A stretch of DNA of 64,000 bases, from contig SUUK01000007.1 in the NCBI GenBank assembly GCA_015062535.1, positions 1 to 64,000 of the forward strand, read 5' to 3'. Of the stretch, positions 1 through 8,419 are shown piece after piece. The DNA comes from Alphaproteobacteria bacterium (lineage in GTDB: Bacteria; Pseudomonadota; Alphaproteobacteria; RF32; CAG-239). The number at the start of each line of letters is the position of its first letter. Position 1 is the first letter of the stretch. The notes under the pieces were generated by a model. It was not told the origin of the DNA. It worked only from the letters and a program-made list of their open reading frames with translations, and made no database searches. A program made the position numbers and the translations under genes.

Positions 1-573
1 AAATAATAAAATAGATATTTTATTTAAATTAAATACTAAAAGTATATTAGTCATAATATCAACAAGTGTTAAAATCATAATAAATTTAGTAGCTTTTTTG
101 TATCCAAATAATTTTGAATAAGTTGTTCTTAATGTTATATTAGCTTGAGAGTTATCTACCAAACTCTTCAAATAATCGACAATCATCTCTACCATTAAGG
201 CTTTTCGTTGCTCATCCGGTAGTTTGATATTATTGAAATCTTTCTCGCCACTAATTATCTCTTCGGTGTTTTCTTCCAAGAAGTATTGGATTTTGCTTAA
301 TCGTGCCAATAAAATTTTATCGACATCATTTTCATCAAGAACTACTTTATTTTTACTGTTTATCTTCATGACTATTTCCTCAAATACATTCAAAAATGTT
401 TGTAAATGAGCAATTTCTGTCTTCCAGCGAATGATAGCAGTTGAATAATTTGATGTATCCAATGAATAGCATATTTCCTTACATCTTGCTATGTCCCAAT
501 GTTTACGAGGTATAGCAACTCTAAAGAAAAACGACCTGCCTTTAGTTATTAATCCGGGGTATTTCTGAACCAT
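1..573 (-). CDS. Tyrosine recombinase/integrase N-terminal part (DUF6538-like), cut by window edge
   Basis: An open frame runs leftward from an ATG at 573 to the window edge without a stop (191 codons seen). A ribosome-binding site, AAAGGAG, sits just upstream. The N-terminus reads MVQKYPGLITKGRSFFFRVA followed by a 'sLDT.NYSTAI.RWKTEI' stretch. This is the arrangement of the DUF6538 / SAM-like N-terminal domain of phage-type integrases, which binds arm DNA. The catalytic R-H-R-Y domain would lie outside the window, so function is inferred from the N-terminal domain only. The last ~35 visible residues are unusually hydrophobic for an integrase, so a hybrid or decayed protein is possible. It fits an integrated island beginning here or further left. 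Confidence 0.6.
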   Translation of the reverse strand, partial: MVQKYPGLITKGRSFFFRVAIPRKHWDIARCKEICYSLDTSNYSTAIIRWKTEIAHLQTFLNVFEEIVMKINSKNKVVLDENDVDKILLARLSKIQYFLEENTEEIISGEKDFNNIKLPDEQRKALMVEMIVDYLKSLVDNSQANITLRTTYSKLFGYKKATKFIMILTLVDIMTNILLVFNLNKISILLF

Positions 574-652
574 TTTTAATCTCCTTTTGGTTCAGATTAA
601 CGCGTTATTTTTTATACGTCCGTAGGAAAATGCACAGAAATTGCTCTTTTTT

Positions 653-1000
653 TTATTGCTTATAGACCTGTCTATAAAGGTCCATATATTCATCACAAAC
701 ATAAGATAGTTCTTCTAATATAAGTGTTGGAGAATAAACAAGGTTACTTAATTGAAGTAGCATATAATTCTCTGATTTCATTTGAACATATATGTCTGAA
801 AATTCTTTATTATCCGGTACAACTCGAACTTCTGTATAAAATGGTCCATATCCATTTTCATCAATCAAAATAGCTATTCTATTACATTGATCCCACAAAT
901 CAAGGATACCACCATCTAACATATTGAAATTCTTATTAACAATATCAACCATTTTATTAACGAGCTGTTCAAATTCTTCTTGTGTTTTTGGTTCAGTCAT
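653..1000 (-). CDS. Hypothetical protein, 115 aa
   Basis: I do not recognise this small acidic protein. It starts MTEPKTQEEFEQLVNKMVDI, probably alpha/beta, with no membrane segment or clear motif. The start at 1000 is preferred over an upstream ATG because AAAGGA lies 9-10 bases before it. The upstream ATG would add a peptide (MYHLKYERNN) that is also encoded in front of the next gene, and that is simply translation of a duplicated leader. Its leader and the preceding hairpin (998-1085) are nearly identical to those of the neighbouring gene at 1085-1678, so the two were probably regulated alike or arose by cassette duplication. Function unknown. Confidence 0.65.
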   Translation of the reverse strand: MTEPKTQEEFEQLVNKMVDIVNKNFNMLDGGILDLWDQCNRIAILIDENGYGPFYTEVRVVPDNKEFSDIYVQMKSENYMLLQLSNLVYSPTLILEELSYVCDEYMDLYRQVYKQ

Positions 1001-1085
1001 TGTATTATTCCTTTCGTATTTTAAGTGATACAATTTAAAGGATAGTCAAAGAGTTGCCGCTCTTTGGCTATCCGCTCTTTTTAGC
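998..1085 (-). repeat. Duplicated leader/hairpin, copy 1
   Basis: About 88 bases here match 1674-1763 almost base for base. The unit holds the Shine-Dalgarno and start region of the downstream gene, the word AAGTGATACAATTTAA and a long inverted repeat. The repeat pairs GGATAGTCAAAGAG with CTCTTTGGCTATCC around a TTGCCG loop. It separates minus-strand genes, so it could act as a terminator/attenuator plus the next gene's leader. The position of a promoter inside the unit is not certain. Confidence 0.7.
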
Positions 1086-1678
1086 TAATTTAATTTGCTT
1101 ATTACCAAATCTCTTAATTCTGGAATTGCTTGATAGCTTTCAACAAAACTTTTAATGTATTTTTGTTTAAAGGTATCTGTCGGATAAAAATAATCCTTAT
1201 TTTCCAAAGCATACTCAACAACATCTTTTCTTGGATTGATAAACATATAATAGAAATAATTATCTGTTTTATCGATTAACTTCTCTTCTTCTAAGAACTC
1301 AAAAGATTTGATTGCAAACCGAAGAAAATGTAAAGGATACATTGCACAAGTTAACTTTTGATTAGTTTCAAAATTTGATATATCCCTGTCAATAATTGCA
1401 AAATCAATATCTTTTATACTATTTTCAAGGATATCATTTGTTGTAAGATATGCTTCAGCAATTGATGGTAAGTATATTTCTTCTTGACTGCTCTTATCGT
1501 CATTAGGAAAATATGCAACACTATAAAATTCCGGAAATGCACTACCTATATCAAAGTCTTCATCTTTTCTAATATTGTTACAAGTATCTATAAACTCTTC
1601 ATAACCTTTTTGAACACTTTCTTTTAGCTTTTTAGCAATTTCTCTATATTTTTCATCTTGATATTTGTTTTCAGTCAT
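1085..1678 (-). CDS. Hypothetical protein, 197 aa
   Basis: Unrecognised, predicted soluble and mostly helical. It starts MTENKYQDEKYREIAKKLKE and contains no obvious catalytic motif. The start at 1678 follows an AAAGGA ribosome-binding site. The longer frame only reads through the repeated leader. It shares its leader and the MTE start with the genes at 653-1000 and, more loosely, 1760-2293, so the three look like a small array of independently led cargo genes in the island. Function unknown. Confidence 0.65.
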   Translation of the reverse strand: MTENKYQDEKYREIAKKLKESVQKGYEEFIDTCNNIRKDEDFDIGSAFPEFYSVAYFPNDDKSSQEEIYLPSIAEAYLTTNDILENSIKDIDFAIIDRDISNFETNQKLTCAMYPLHFLRFAIKSFEFLEEEKLIDKTDNYFYYMFINPRKDVVEYALENKDYFYPTDTFKQKYIKSFVESYQAIPELRDLVISKLN

Positions 1679-1763
1679 AATATTATTCCTTTCGTATTTT
1701 AAGTGATACAATTTAAGGGATAGTCAAAGAGTTGCCGCTCTTTGGCTATCCGCTCTTTTTTAA
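1674..1763 (-). repeat. Duplicated leader/hairpin, copy 2
   Basis: Second copy of the ~88-base unit at 998-1085, with only a few substitutions (for example AAGGGATAG for AAAGGATAG). The hairpin GGATAGTCAAAGAG...CTCTTTGGCTATCC is fully conserved between copies. Conservation of both arms suggests the structure is functional, or that the duplication is recent. Confidence 0.7.
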
Positions 1764-2293
1764 GCAACATTTGGCAAATGCTTCTTTGCTTCTTCTTGTT
1801 GTCTTTTTTCCTCTTCTTCTTTTGCTAGTTTTTCAGCTCTTTTCTTTGCACGTTCTGCTTTCTTTTTATCTCTTTGCTTTTGCTTTTGAGCTTCTTTGAG
1901 TTTAACTTCATTTTCGCAGAACAATTCTATTTGATGATCTAAAACACCTTTAGAAATTGCTTCGTAGAATTTGGTTAAGAATTCTATTTTTTCATCCAAA
2001 CTCATTAAAGGACAAGAACAACGATAAATTCTCTTACCACCCAATCTGACATTAAAAATTGCTGAGTTTTTCTTTTCATCCAAATCTACCAACAATTTCA
2101 GCATCTGATTTTCTTTGGTCCAAGCATTGTCTTTGAATGTTTGAATATTAAACTTAATCGCATCCAATATTCTTTGACGACAACTTGCCTTAGATATTAA
2201 GCCTTCATCTTTTTGGGTTTCTAATCTTACAATACCAAAATCAGCCATAAAATCTTCAATAGATGTCGACATTTGAATTACATTTTCAGTCAT
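1760..2293 (-). CDS. Hypothetical protein with Lys/Glu-rich coiled-coil tail, 177 aa
   Basis: The protein starts MTENVIQMSTSIEDFMADFG and has a globular N-terminal part of ~125 residues containing a short 'YRCSCP' Cys pair. It ends in ~50 residues made almost entirely of K, E, R, A and Q (KAERAKKRAEKLAKEEEEKR), a charged single helix or coiled coil. The start at 2293 is chosen because AAGGAAA lies just upstream. An upstream ATG would add 46 residues that look like translated leader. It may bind nucleic acid or a partner protein, but this is only a guess. It is divergent from the ankyrin pair starting at 2612. Confidence 0.65.
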   Translation of the reverse strand: MTENVIQMSTSIEDFMADFGIVRLETQKDEGLISKASCRQRILDAIKFNIQTFKDNAWTKENQMLKLLVDLDEKKNSAIFNVRLGGKRIYRCSCPLMSLDEKIEFLTKFYEAISKGVLDHQIELFCENEVKLKEAQKQKQRDKKKAERAKKRAEKLAKEEEEKRQQEEAKKHLPNVA

Positions 2294-2611
2294 TTTATTT
2301 TCCTTTCTTAAAATTATTAAATCATTGTGTCCCTTGGACAATTTCAGGGTAAGCAAGTTTGATTTTCTTTTGCAATAGGTATTTTTTTGCTCAAAATTCA
2401 AGAAAGGCATTATGACAACATATAGCCACATATGACCACATTTGCTTGCACTTTTTTTTCATTAGATTTGTTAACTTTTGATAGAATTTGATGATTTTTA
2501 TGTGATTTTAATCAAAAAACACAAACGACTCGATTCTATTTTTTGTGTTTTCATTCCGTTTTTTAATCAAATTTGAATAAATATTTTAAAATAAATTAAG
2601 GAGATTAAATT
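2294..2611. promoter_or_regulatory. Divergent intergenic region with inverted repeat and CATAT-CCA direct repeats
   Basis: This gap separates divergently transcribed genes and should hold both promoters. Visible structure: two direct words CATATAGCCA and CATATGACCA, about 11 bases (one helical turn) apart near 2415-2436. There is also an inverted repeat AAAACACAAA (2516-2525) / TTTGTGTTTT (2542-2551). Either could be a repressor site. No tRNA or further ORF is apparent. Confidence 0.35.
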
Positions 2612-3067
2612 ATGGAAGTATGTGATGCAATTATTATCAATGATAAATTCTATCCAATGGCTGAAAACCTTGATAGTCTCAAAGAATTAGAAAGCAAATT
2701 AACTTATATTGACCAACCATTAAATAGCAGATTATCCAGCTTATTGCAAATTTTATGCAAGAAATCTAATAATCCTAAGATGATTGAGTATATTCTAAAA
2801 CAAGGTGCTAACCCTTATTATATGGATATTGATGGAAATACAGCTTATGAATATGCTATTGAAAATATCTATCATATGAAAGATTGGTTATTCATCTTAT
2901 TAAACCAATATAGCTTAAGATTTAAGCATCCTGATACTGTTAGTAGGAATGAATTTGTATTTAATTTTATAAAGGCTGAGATTATCAAACATGAATTAGA
3001 ACAACGAGAAAAAGAAAAAACTCTCTTAGAAGTGCTTGATACATTAGCAATTGATGAGGAAGTCTAA
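2612..3067 (+). CDS. Ankyrin-repeat-like protein, 151 aa
   Basis: Residues ~50-90 contain an ankyrin-type unit, 'MIEYILKQGANPYYMDIDGN' followed by 'TAYEYAIEN', matching the consensus ...LLxxGAdpnxxDxxGxTaL..A. The rest is helical and acidic, with no signal peptide. AGGAG lies 7 bases before the ATG. The stop overlaps the start of the next ankyrin gene (TAATG at 3065-3069), so the two are translationally coupled and may act as a pair. Ankyrin repeats mediate protein-protein contacts and give no enzymatic hint. Similar ankyrin proteins recur at 18579-19034, suggesting related cargo. Confidence 0.7.
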   Translation: MEVCDAIIINDKFYPMAENLDSLKELESKLTYIDQPLNSRLSSLLQILCKKSNNPKMIEYILKQGANPYYMDIDGNTAYEYAIENIYHMKDWLFILLNQYSLRFKHPDTVSRNEFVFNFIKAEIIKHELEQREKEKTLLEVLDTLAIDEEV

Positions 3068-3336
3068 TGGATACCTATTATATAGATACCTTAAAAGATG
3101 TTAAAAAGATTGCCAAGATGTTAGATGACATCAATACTCCAATTAATAAAAATGGTGCGACACTCTTACATTTGTGCTCAATTATGAGCTCTGATACAGA
3201 ACCTATTGAGTATCTGCTTGATATTGGAGCTAATCCTTATCAAGTAGATATCTTTGGCTTAAATTCACTTGATTATGCTATAAGAAACAAAAATCCCATT
3301 GCAGGCTTCCTAATCCAAAAACTATTGCAAATATAA
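3067..3336 (+). CDS. Ankyrin-repeat-like protein, 89 aa
   Basis: A short protein with one clear ankyrin unit: 'GATLLHLCSIMSSDTEPIEY', then LLDIGANPYQVDIFGLNSLDYAI in the same frame. The start overlaps the stop of the preceding gene by one base. It ends just before a strong hairpin terminator (3335-3359). It may have arisen by duplication of the gene before it, since both carry the GANPY..D..G motif. Role unknown beyond probable protein binding. Confidence 0.7.
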   Translation: MDTYYIDTLKDVKKIAKMLDDINTPINKNGATLLHLCSIMSSDTEPIEYLLDIGANPYQVDIFGLNSLDYAIRNKNPIAGFLIQKLLQI

Positions 3337-3360
3337 AGGACTGAAACCTCAGTCCTTTAT
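3335..3360 (+). terminator. Rho-independent terminator, twin of 8420-8445
   Basis: AAAGGACTGA and TCAGTCCTTT form a 10-bp stem with a four-base AACC loop. It directly follows the ankyrin pair. The identical hairpin occurs at 8420-8445. Confidence 0.75.
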
Positions 3361-3375
3361 TGTTATAGCTTAAAG

Positions 3376-3564
3376 CTATAACATCTTTAATTTATTTAGG
3401 GTTGTCTCTGATTCTTCGTTATATCTATCTTCAATTAGTTCTGAATTATAAATGTTTATTAGTTCAAGATTCCATAAAATTTGAATAAATCGTTGTTCGG
3501 GATTATTTTCTATATATTTTGATAATATTTCTAAAATTTTTTTATTTGCTTCATATCTTGTCAT
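3376..3564 (-). CDS. Small hypothetical protein, 62 aa
   Basis: A short acidic helical protein (MTRYEANKKILEILSKYIEN...) of unknown function. Support comes from an AGGAG-like ribosome-binding site upstream of the ATG at 3564, and from its position between a terminator on its 3' side and a promoter-sized gap on its 5' side. No motif is recognised. It could be a small antitoxin-like or regulatory protein, but nothing in the sequence shows that. Confidence 0.45.
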   Translation of the reverse strand: MTRYEANKKILEILSKYIENNPEQRFIQILWNLELINIYNSELIEDRYNEESETTLNKLKML

Positions 3565-3674
3565 AGTGTATGCTCCTATTGTTTTGCTAATTATGATATT
3601 AGTACAAGCCTATGACATTATTTGTCGTAAGAAATATTTATTATTAGTAATAAAATCTACAAGGAGTAATTTTA

Positions 3675-3857
3675 ATGAAAAAACGTATTAAAAAGAAAAA
3701 ACATCAAAGCTTAAAACCATTTGATGTTGCAGCCTATGAACTACATAATAATGGTTTATATAGGCATAAAGTAATACCAAATAAAAAGAAAGCTTTAAGC
3801 TTAAAACGAAAGAAGGTTGATATCAGAGAATATCAACCTTTTTTAATTATTTTTTGA
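3675..3857 (+). CDS. Small basic protein, 60 aa
   Basis: A Lys-rich small protein starting MKKRIKKKKHQSLKPFDVAA, with an AAGGAG ribosome-binding site 8 bases before the ATG. The high positive charge suggests nucleic-acid binding, but no fold is recognised. Unusually, the last ~14 codons overlap the bidirectional hairpin terminator at 3813-3846 shared with the convergent gene at 3847. The C-terminal residues (DIREYQPFLIIF) are therefore dictated by the terminator and may not be functional. Confidence 0.5.
   Translation: MKKRIKKKKHQSLKPFDVAAYELHNNGLYRHKVIPNKKKALSLKRKKVDIREYQPFLIIF
3813..3846. terminator. Bidirectional terminator between convergent genes
   Basis: AAGGTTGATAT and ATATCAACCTT form an 11-bp stem followed by T6. 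It lies between convergent transcripts and inside the 3' end of the 60-aa gene. Confidence 0.7.
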
Positions 3858-4674
3858 GGCGTTTTTCTCTTTCTTCTTTATAATTGCTTCCTTTTTTATA
3901 TTTCATCATCCCTCCCAACCAAAGAAAATTATCTACTTTAGCTCTTTTATCTTTATATGTCTTTGGGAGTTCGCAAAAAGCAATAAAACAATCTATAAAC
4001 TCAATGAAATTTTTATAGTCTTTCATTAAAGTGCTTAGTTCTGTTTTTTTTAAATTTTGACTTGATTGTATGCATTCACAAGAAAATTTTTTTTCTGTAA
4101 TGTAGTCTTTTAAAAGTTTTTCGACATATTGGTCATATATAGAATACTCTTTGGGATTACAGAAATGACAAAATTTTGTAGCAAAAGAATAAATATCTTT
4201 GCTCAATGAAGATTCATAATCACCAAAAACTTTATCTTTCAAGATAGAGGTTATAAAATCTATTGCGTTTTTCTTATCTCCATTACTTTCAGGTTTTAAT
4301 ATTAATTGTCGTAAATTTATTTCTTTATCTTTATTTGTTTTTTTATATTTATTAGCTTTTGATATACATTCTGCAACATTATATATACAAATATCAGGTA
4401 TATTTGTACTATAAAATTCATTAAGCAATTTAACTCGTAAAAATGTTGTTTTTATACTCCAATCAGACATTTTTTTATTAAATAAATCATGTAAAATTTC
4501 ATCTTGTAATTCATACCAATTATCAACATTTTTTTGAATTTTTTCATATTCTTTTTTGTTAAGTCGTCCTAAAACACTTATATGAAAATTAGCACTATAA
4601 CGTTTGTTCCAAAATTCTTCCAATTTTGTTTTTGATGGAAATTCAAGATTTTCAATAGTTCGGTCTAAGTTCAT
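3847..4674 (-). CDS. Uncharacterised protein, last gene of AAA+/WYL/nuclease operon (275 aa)
   Basis: I do not recognise the family by name. The central part (~residues 165-195) reads 'SFATKFCHFCNPKEYSIYDQ' then YVEKLL. This resembles the 'F.HFHNP..yPIYDs.V...L' signature of hypothetical proteins with a helix-hairpin-helix-like, DNA-glycosylase-type helical fold. That is inference from memory. It may contact DNA. The ATG at 4674 has AGAGGTG 8 bases upstream; a GTG two codons earlier is less likely. It starts 20 bases after the nuclease gene stops (4695) and is the promoter-distal gene of a four-gene operon. Its leader word (ATTAGAGGTGT) also precedes the first operon gene. Confidence 0.7.
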   Translation of the reverse strand: MNLDRTIENLEFPSKTKLEEFWNKRYSANFHISVLGRLNKKEYEKIQKNVDNWYELQDEILHDLFNKKMSDWSIKTTFLRVKLLNEFYSTNIPDICIYNVAECISKANKYKKTNKDKEINLRQLILKPESNGDKKNAIDFITSILKDKVFGDYESSLSKDIYSFATKFCHFCNPKEYSIYDQYVEKLLKDYITEKKFSCECIQSSQNLKKTELSTLMKDYKNFIEFIDCFIAFCELPKTYKDKRAKVDNFLWLGGMMKYKKGSNYKEEREKRLKK

Positions 4675-4694
4675 TTTCACACCTCTAATATAAA

Positions 4695-5255
4695 TTACAC
4701 TTCAACAAATAAGTATCTGTATTCATTATCTTCTGAAACTTTTTTCCAAGAAAGTTGATAGCTTCCGGTTATTTTGCACTCTTCTTTTATTTCATTAAAA
4801 AATTTTGGAAAATTTATAAGTCCTCTAAGTGGTTCTTCTTTTCTAAAATATTCATAAATTCCATTTGTTTTGTTACCTTCCCAAAAACAATGATTATTTG
4901 TAAGCATTATAAAGAAACCACCGTTAAATCCATGTGCTTCTACCAATTTTTCTAAAAACTTTATGTCAACGATAGCTTGGCTCATTCTTTTGGGCATAGC
5001 CTTATTGGGAGGCATTTTTAATTCAATAGCATATTTTTCTTTCGTTTTTTCGTTTTCAATAACAATATCAATTTCCCTTTTTATATCCTTTTCTGTAAGG
5101 TTTTTTTCTGGAATTATTTTATATCCATCTTTTTCAAGTTTTTTCCGAAGTTTAATAATAAGCTCTATTTGCAAGCCAATTTCTAAGTCTATGTCCTTAA
5201 ACTTATCTTTAATTTCTAAAAGACTTGCTTCGATTATTTCTTTTATATTACTCAT
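4695..5255 (-). CDS. PD-(D/E)XK nuclease-like protein, 186 aa
   Basis: The protein has a helical N-terminus. Around residues 55-85 it carries 'REIDIVIENEKTKEKYAIEL' followed by KMPPNK. The Asp of EIDIVI and the E-L-K of YAIELK fit the D...ExK active site of PD-(D/E)XK nucleases, and the first Glu could come from the N-terminal helix. A later 'GFFIMLTNNHCFW' strand-turn is also common in these folds. Metal-dependent DNA cleavage is therefore probable but unproven. The ATG begins one base after the stop of the WYL gene (TAAAATG), so translation is coupled. It is likely the effector of the operon. Confidence 0.7.
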   Translation of the reverse strand: MSNIKEIIEASLLEIKDKFKDIDLEIGLQIELIIKLRKKLEKDGYKIIPEKNLTEKDIKREIDIVIENEKTKEKYAIELKMPPNKAMPKRMSQAIVDIKFLEKLVEAHGFNGGFFIMLTNNHCFWEGNKTNGIYEYFRKEEPLRGLINFPKFFNEIKEECKITGSYQLSWKKVSEDNEYRYLFVEV

Positions 5256-5256
5256 T

Positions 5257-6210
5257 TTACTTTACCCAATCAGTTGGTTTAATTACTTTTACGTGTTCGC
5301 CCCATGTATAAAGGTGCCAATCCATTTCTCTTTTGCCTCCGGCTCTAAACTTAACGGTCAAAGTTCCGTCAGGATTGTTTGTCATAGTTTGCGATGGATG
5401 GAATATATATTTTGAGGCTTCATCTGCTACAACATTGTCAAACAACCATTCAACATCAAAAGGCTCTTCGTGATATGCACCAAAAGATAATTCTGCATAT
5501 TTTTTCAAATCAAATCCATTAACCGGTACAAACGGAATATCTAAAATTTCTACTGATATGATGTTACTTAAAATAAAATTATGCACCTCATCTCCAAAAT
5601 AACCATCGCTATGATGCGCTACCAAGTAGTGGTTTCGTTCTCCATATAAAAAACCATACGGGTCTAAAATGTTAGTACTTGTTTTAGACGTTTTCTTATT
5701 AAAATATGTAATTTTTATTTGATGACATTCTAAAATAGCTTGTCTTATGATTGATATAATTTCATTATCTATCTTTAATTTTGGCCCCGGACGGCAAATA
5801 AATCCTTCAGCTTCCAAAAGAGCTTCAGCATCAGGCTCAATTTTCCGATATACATCAGATTTAATGCTTGCTTTAATTTTGTTGATGATGTTTTCAAAAA
5901 CTTCTTTTTTGCCTTGTAACTGCTTGTTTTCTAATAAAGTGCTTGCTATTTCTAAAACCGATAATTCTTCTGCGGAAAACTGAATAAAGTCTTTTAGTGT
6001 TCCTTGAGGAATATACCAACGTTTTGTATTATTTTCACATACAACTTCTTCTGTTTGTGGAAAGCGAGTAATAATCATATCTCGCATACGTTCAGCAGTT
6101 CTACGAGAAACATTAAATTTTGAGGCAATTTCATTTAAGGAAATACCCTCACGAGTTGATTGCATCCAAATAGCTAAATCAAGCAAATCATAAGTTTTTT
6201 CATAAGCCAT
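5257..6210 (-). CDS. WYL-domain transcriptional regulator (HTH-WYL-WCX), 317 aa
   Basis: The N-terminal ~60 residues form a DeoR-type helix-turn-helix (YDLLDLAIWMQSTREGISL, then EIASKFNVSRRTAERMRDMI). Residues ~160-235 form a WYL domain with 'ILDPYGFLYGERNHYLVAH'. The C-terminus has the WCX extension (WHLYTWGEHVKVIKPTDW). WYL proteins sense ligands, often nucleic acids or nucleotides, and commonly repress anti-phage systems such as BREX and CBASS. I chose the start at MAYEKTYDLL (6210) because family members begin there. An upstream ATG at 6249 lacks a ribosome-binding site. As gene two of the operon it could autoregulate it or act as a sensor. Confidence 0.88.
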   Translation of the reverse strand: MAYEKTYDLLDLAIWMQSTREGISLNEIASKFNVSRRTAERMRDMIITRFPQTEEVVCENNTKRWYIPQGTLKDFIQFSAEELSVLEIASTLLENKQLQGKKEVFENIINKIKASIKSDVYRKIEPDAEALLEAEGFICRPGPKLKIDNEIISIIRQAILECHQIKITYFNKKTSKTSTNILDPYGFLYGERNHYLVAHHSDGYFGDEVHNFILSNIISVEILDIPFVPVNGFDLKKYAELSFGAYHEEPFDVEWLFDNVVADEASKYIFHPSQTMTNNPDGTLTVKFRAGGKREMDWHLYTWGEHVKVIKPTDWVK

Positions 6211-6267
6211 AACTTTGTTCCCAGATATATATATGATAAATCTTGTCATATAAGAAGTAAAGATTTG

Positions 6268-8328
6268 TTAAATAAAACCAATTTTTTTGTTTACAGGAGC
6301 TTTGTTTAGCTGTTCTAATTCTAACATCTTAATAAGTTCGTCTTTATTTTCTATAAGTCCTAAAATCTCAGCTTTATCTTTTACAACAACAAAATCTCCG
6401 GGGGTTAATGATGGCAAATGGCTTAAATCAACATCTTTGATATTAAAAAAGTGTTCAAAACAAAGTTTTCTTTGCTCGATAGTCATATAGTCGTATTTTA
6501 CTTTGAAGGTAAAACGTCTTAAAGCAGCTTTATCAAGTTTATCCATAAGGTTTGTTGTGCAAACAAATGGGTGAGTTGCTTTTTCCATTTGGGTCAGCAT
6601 TTCGTTTACTTGCGTAACCTCCCAACTTCGATGAGTTCCGTTTCTGTCTTGTAAGAAACTGTCTGCTTCATCAAAGATTAAAAGAGCTCCTCGTTGTTTA
6701 GCTTCTTCAAAGGCAGCGGCAATATTTTTTTCAGCTTCTCCTACCCACATTGACAATAGGTCCGAACATCTTTTCTTTATAACAGGTATTCCCATCTGTT
6801 CTCCTAAGTATTGAGCAAATGCAGATTTACCGGTACCAGATACTCCATATAAACAAAGTGAAAAGTTTAGTTTGTCTAAATTTGTAAGTTGTTTTGCAAG
6901 ATTGGTTAAATCTGTATCTGTATTTAGCAATGCTGGATTAAATTGTGTTTTAGGTACAACAATGTCATTTTTAGGTTTTTGACCATTATTATATGCTTCT
7001 TGCAAAACATCTAAGGTTTGTTCAACTTCTTTGATACCTCCTTTTATAAGTTTAGCAGATTTAGTTGCCGTTGTTATAAAAGAAGGGGATAACGAGTATT
7101 TTGTAGCAAACTCTTTAACTGTTTTATCATCACAAGGAAGCTTGTTTGCTTTAAGGCTTTTTTTCCACATTTCTTCTAATACCGTTTTGTTCGGACGAGT
7201 AAAATTTATAGCATAAGTAAATCTTCTTAAATATGCCTTATCCATACAATTAATGTTATTTGAAATCCAAATGGTCGGTTTTGAATTGGTTTCTAAAATT
7301 CTATTCACTTTTATTTTAGATATTTCATTATCTTTTTTAGAGAAGAAAAAATATGAATTGTGGCAAGATGTCAAAATATCATCAGCTTCATCTATTAAAA
7401 GACAACTTCTTAGATCCTTTTTTAATAATATATTTGCTCTAATAAGTTGATTGAAACGGCTTTCACTATCATCATAGGTTAAATGAGTTTTTTCATCTTC
7501 GCCGATTGCATATAATGTTCCTGAAACATAGTTAACTAAAGTTTTAGCAAATTCAGTTTTTCCTGTTCCTGGTTCACCGTATAAAAGTATATTAATGCCT
7601 TTTTCATTATTATTAAGACTTTTTTGAAAAATATTCCTTAAATTCTCTATATTTTCAATATGTTTGAAATCAGACCATTTTAAGTTTGCTTTTATATTTT
7701 TTCCTAAAATATATTTTTTTAAATCTTCGGGGTTTTTAAATTTTTGATAATATATATTTTTGCTTAGAAATGTAGCTTCTGCCTCTCCATCATAATCGAT
7801 TTCAATTAATCCTAAATTTACTAGGGAAGAATTTTTATTACATATATTATGAATTTTATTAGGATTTATTCCTGCAAATACAGCCTGTTCTTCAAACTTT
7901 AAATTAAAACATCTTCTTTTTAAGTCTGATAAAATATCTGACAAGTATTCATTGCATTTAGTTCTTATTATAAATCCTAAAAATTCTGTTTCATCATTAC
8001 TCAAATTGAATAACTTTTGTAAATAATGTAAGTTTTTCTCAAAACTGCTTGGTTTACTTTGTGAAGATATTTTATATTTTTTACGAAGTTTTAAAGCATA
8101 TTCAATGATAGACTTAAAGCCTGCTATAGAATTTTTATTAAAAAATTTTACAAAGTCATCAGCATTATATTCTTTTTTAGTATTTAAAAGCTGATGTTCA
8201 CAGATTTGTTGCCCATCATCAATAATCCATCTAGCTATATTTTCTATGTTTCTTTTTACATATTTTTTATAGCTAAATCCATTTGCAATATATAAAAAAC
8301 TTTTCTTTTCTTCAAAATTGTTTGTCAT
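6268..8328 (-). CDS. Tandem AAA+ ATPase, 686 aa
   Basis: A ~220-residue helical N-terminal region of unknown fold is followed by two AAA+ modules. Module 1 has Walker A GEPGTGKT at ~250 and Walker B CLLIDEADDI at ~310. Module 2 has Walker A GVSGTGKS at ~494 and Walker B LLIFDEADSFL at ~550, with arginine-finger-like 'ALRRFTFK'. The second module resembles classical remodelling AAA ATPases. The double ring-forming architecture suggests a hexameric unfoldase or DNA/protein remodeller. It is the first gene of the operon, 57 bases before the WYL start, with AGAGGTG as ribosome-binding site. The large variable N-terminus is the probable substrate-recognition part. Confidence 0.88.
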   Translation of the reverse strand: MTNNFEEKKSFLYIANGFSYKKYVKRNIENIARWIIDDGQQICEHQLLNTKKEYNADDFVKFFNKNSIAGFKSIIEYALKLRKKYKISSQSKPSSFEKNLHYLQKLFNLSNDETEFLGFIIRTKCNEYLSDILSDLKRRCFNLKFEEQAVFAGINPNKIHNICNKNSSLVNLGLIEIDYDGEAEATFLSKNIYYQKFKNPEDLKKYILGKNIKANLKWSDFKHIENIENLRNIFQKSLNNNEKGINILLYGEPGTGKTEFAKTLVNYVSGTLYAIGEDEKTHLTYDDSESRFNQLIRANILLKKDLRSCLLIDEADDILTSCHNSYFFFSKKDNEISKIKVNRILETNSKPTIWISNNINCMDKAYLRRFTYAINFTRPNKTVLEEMWKKSLKANKLPCDDKTVKEFATKYSLSPSFITTATKSAKLIKGGIKEVEQTLDVLQEAYNNGQKPKNDIVVPKTQFNPALLNTDTDLTNLAKQLTNLDKLNFSLCLYGVSGTGKSAFAQYLGEQMGIPVIKKRCSDLLSMWVGEAEKNIAAAFEEAKQRGALLIFDEADSFLQDRNGTHRSWEVTQVNEMLTQMEKATHPFVCTTNLMDKLDKAALRRFTFKVKYDYMTIEQRKLCFEHFFNIKDVDLSHLPSLTPGDFVVVKDKAEILGLIENKDELIKMLELEQLNKAPVNKKIGFI

Positions 8329-8419
8329 ATTACACCTCTAATTTTTATGTTACAAATTGAGTGTAATAGATTGGTATGACAAAATATGACGCACACACTT
8401 AAGTGTTACATATTAAAAT

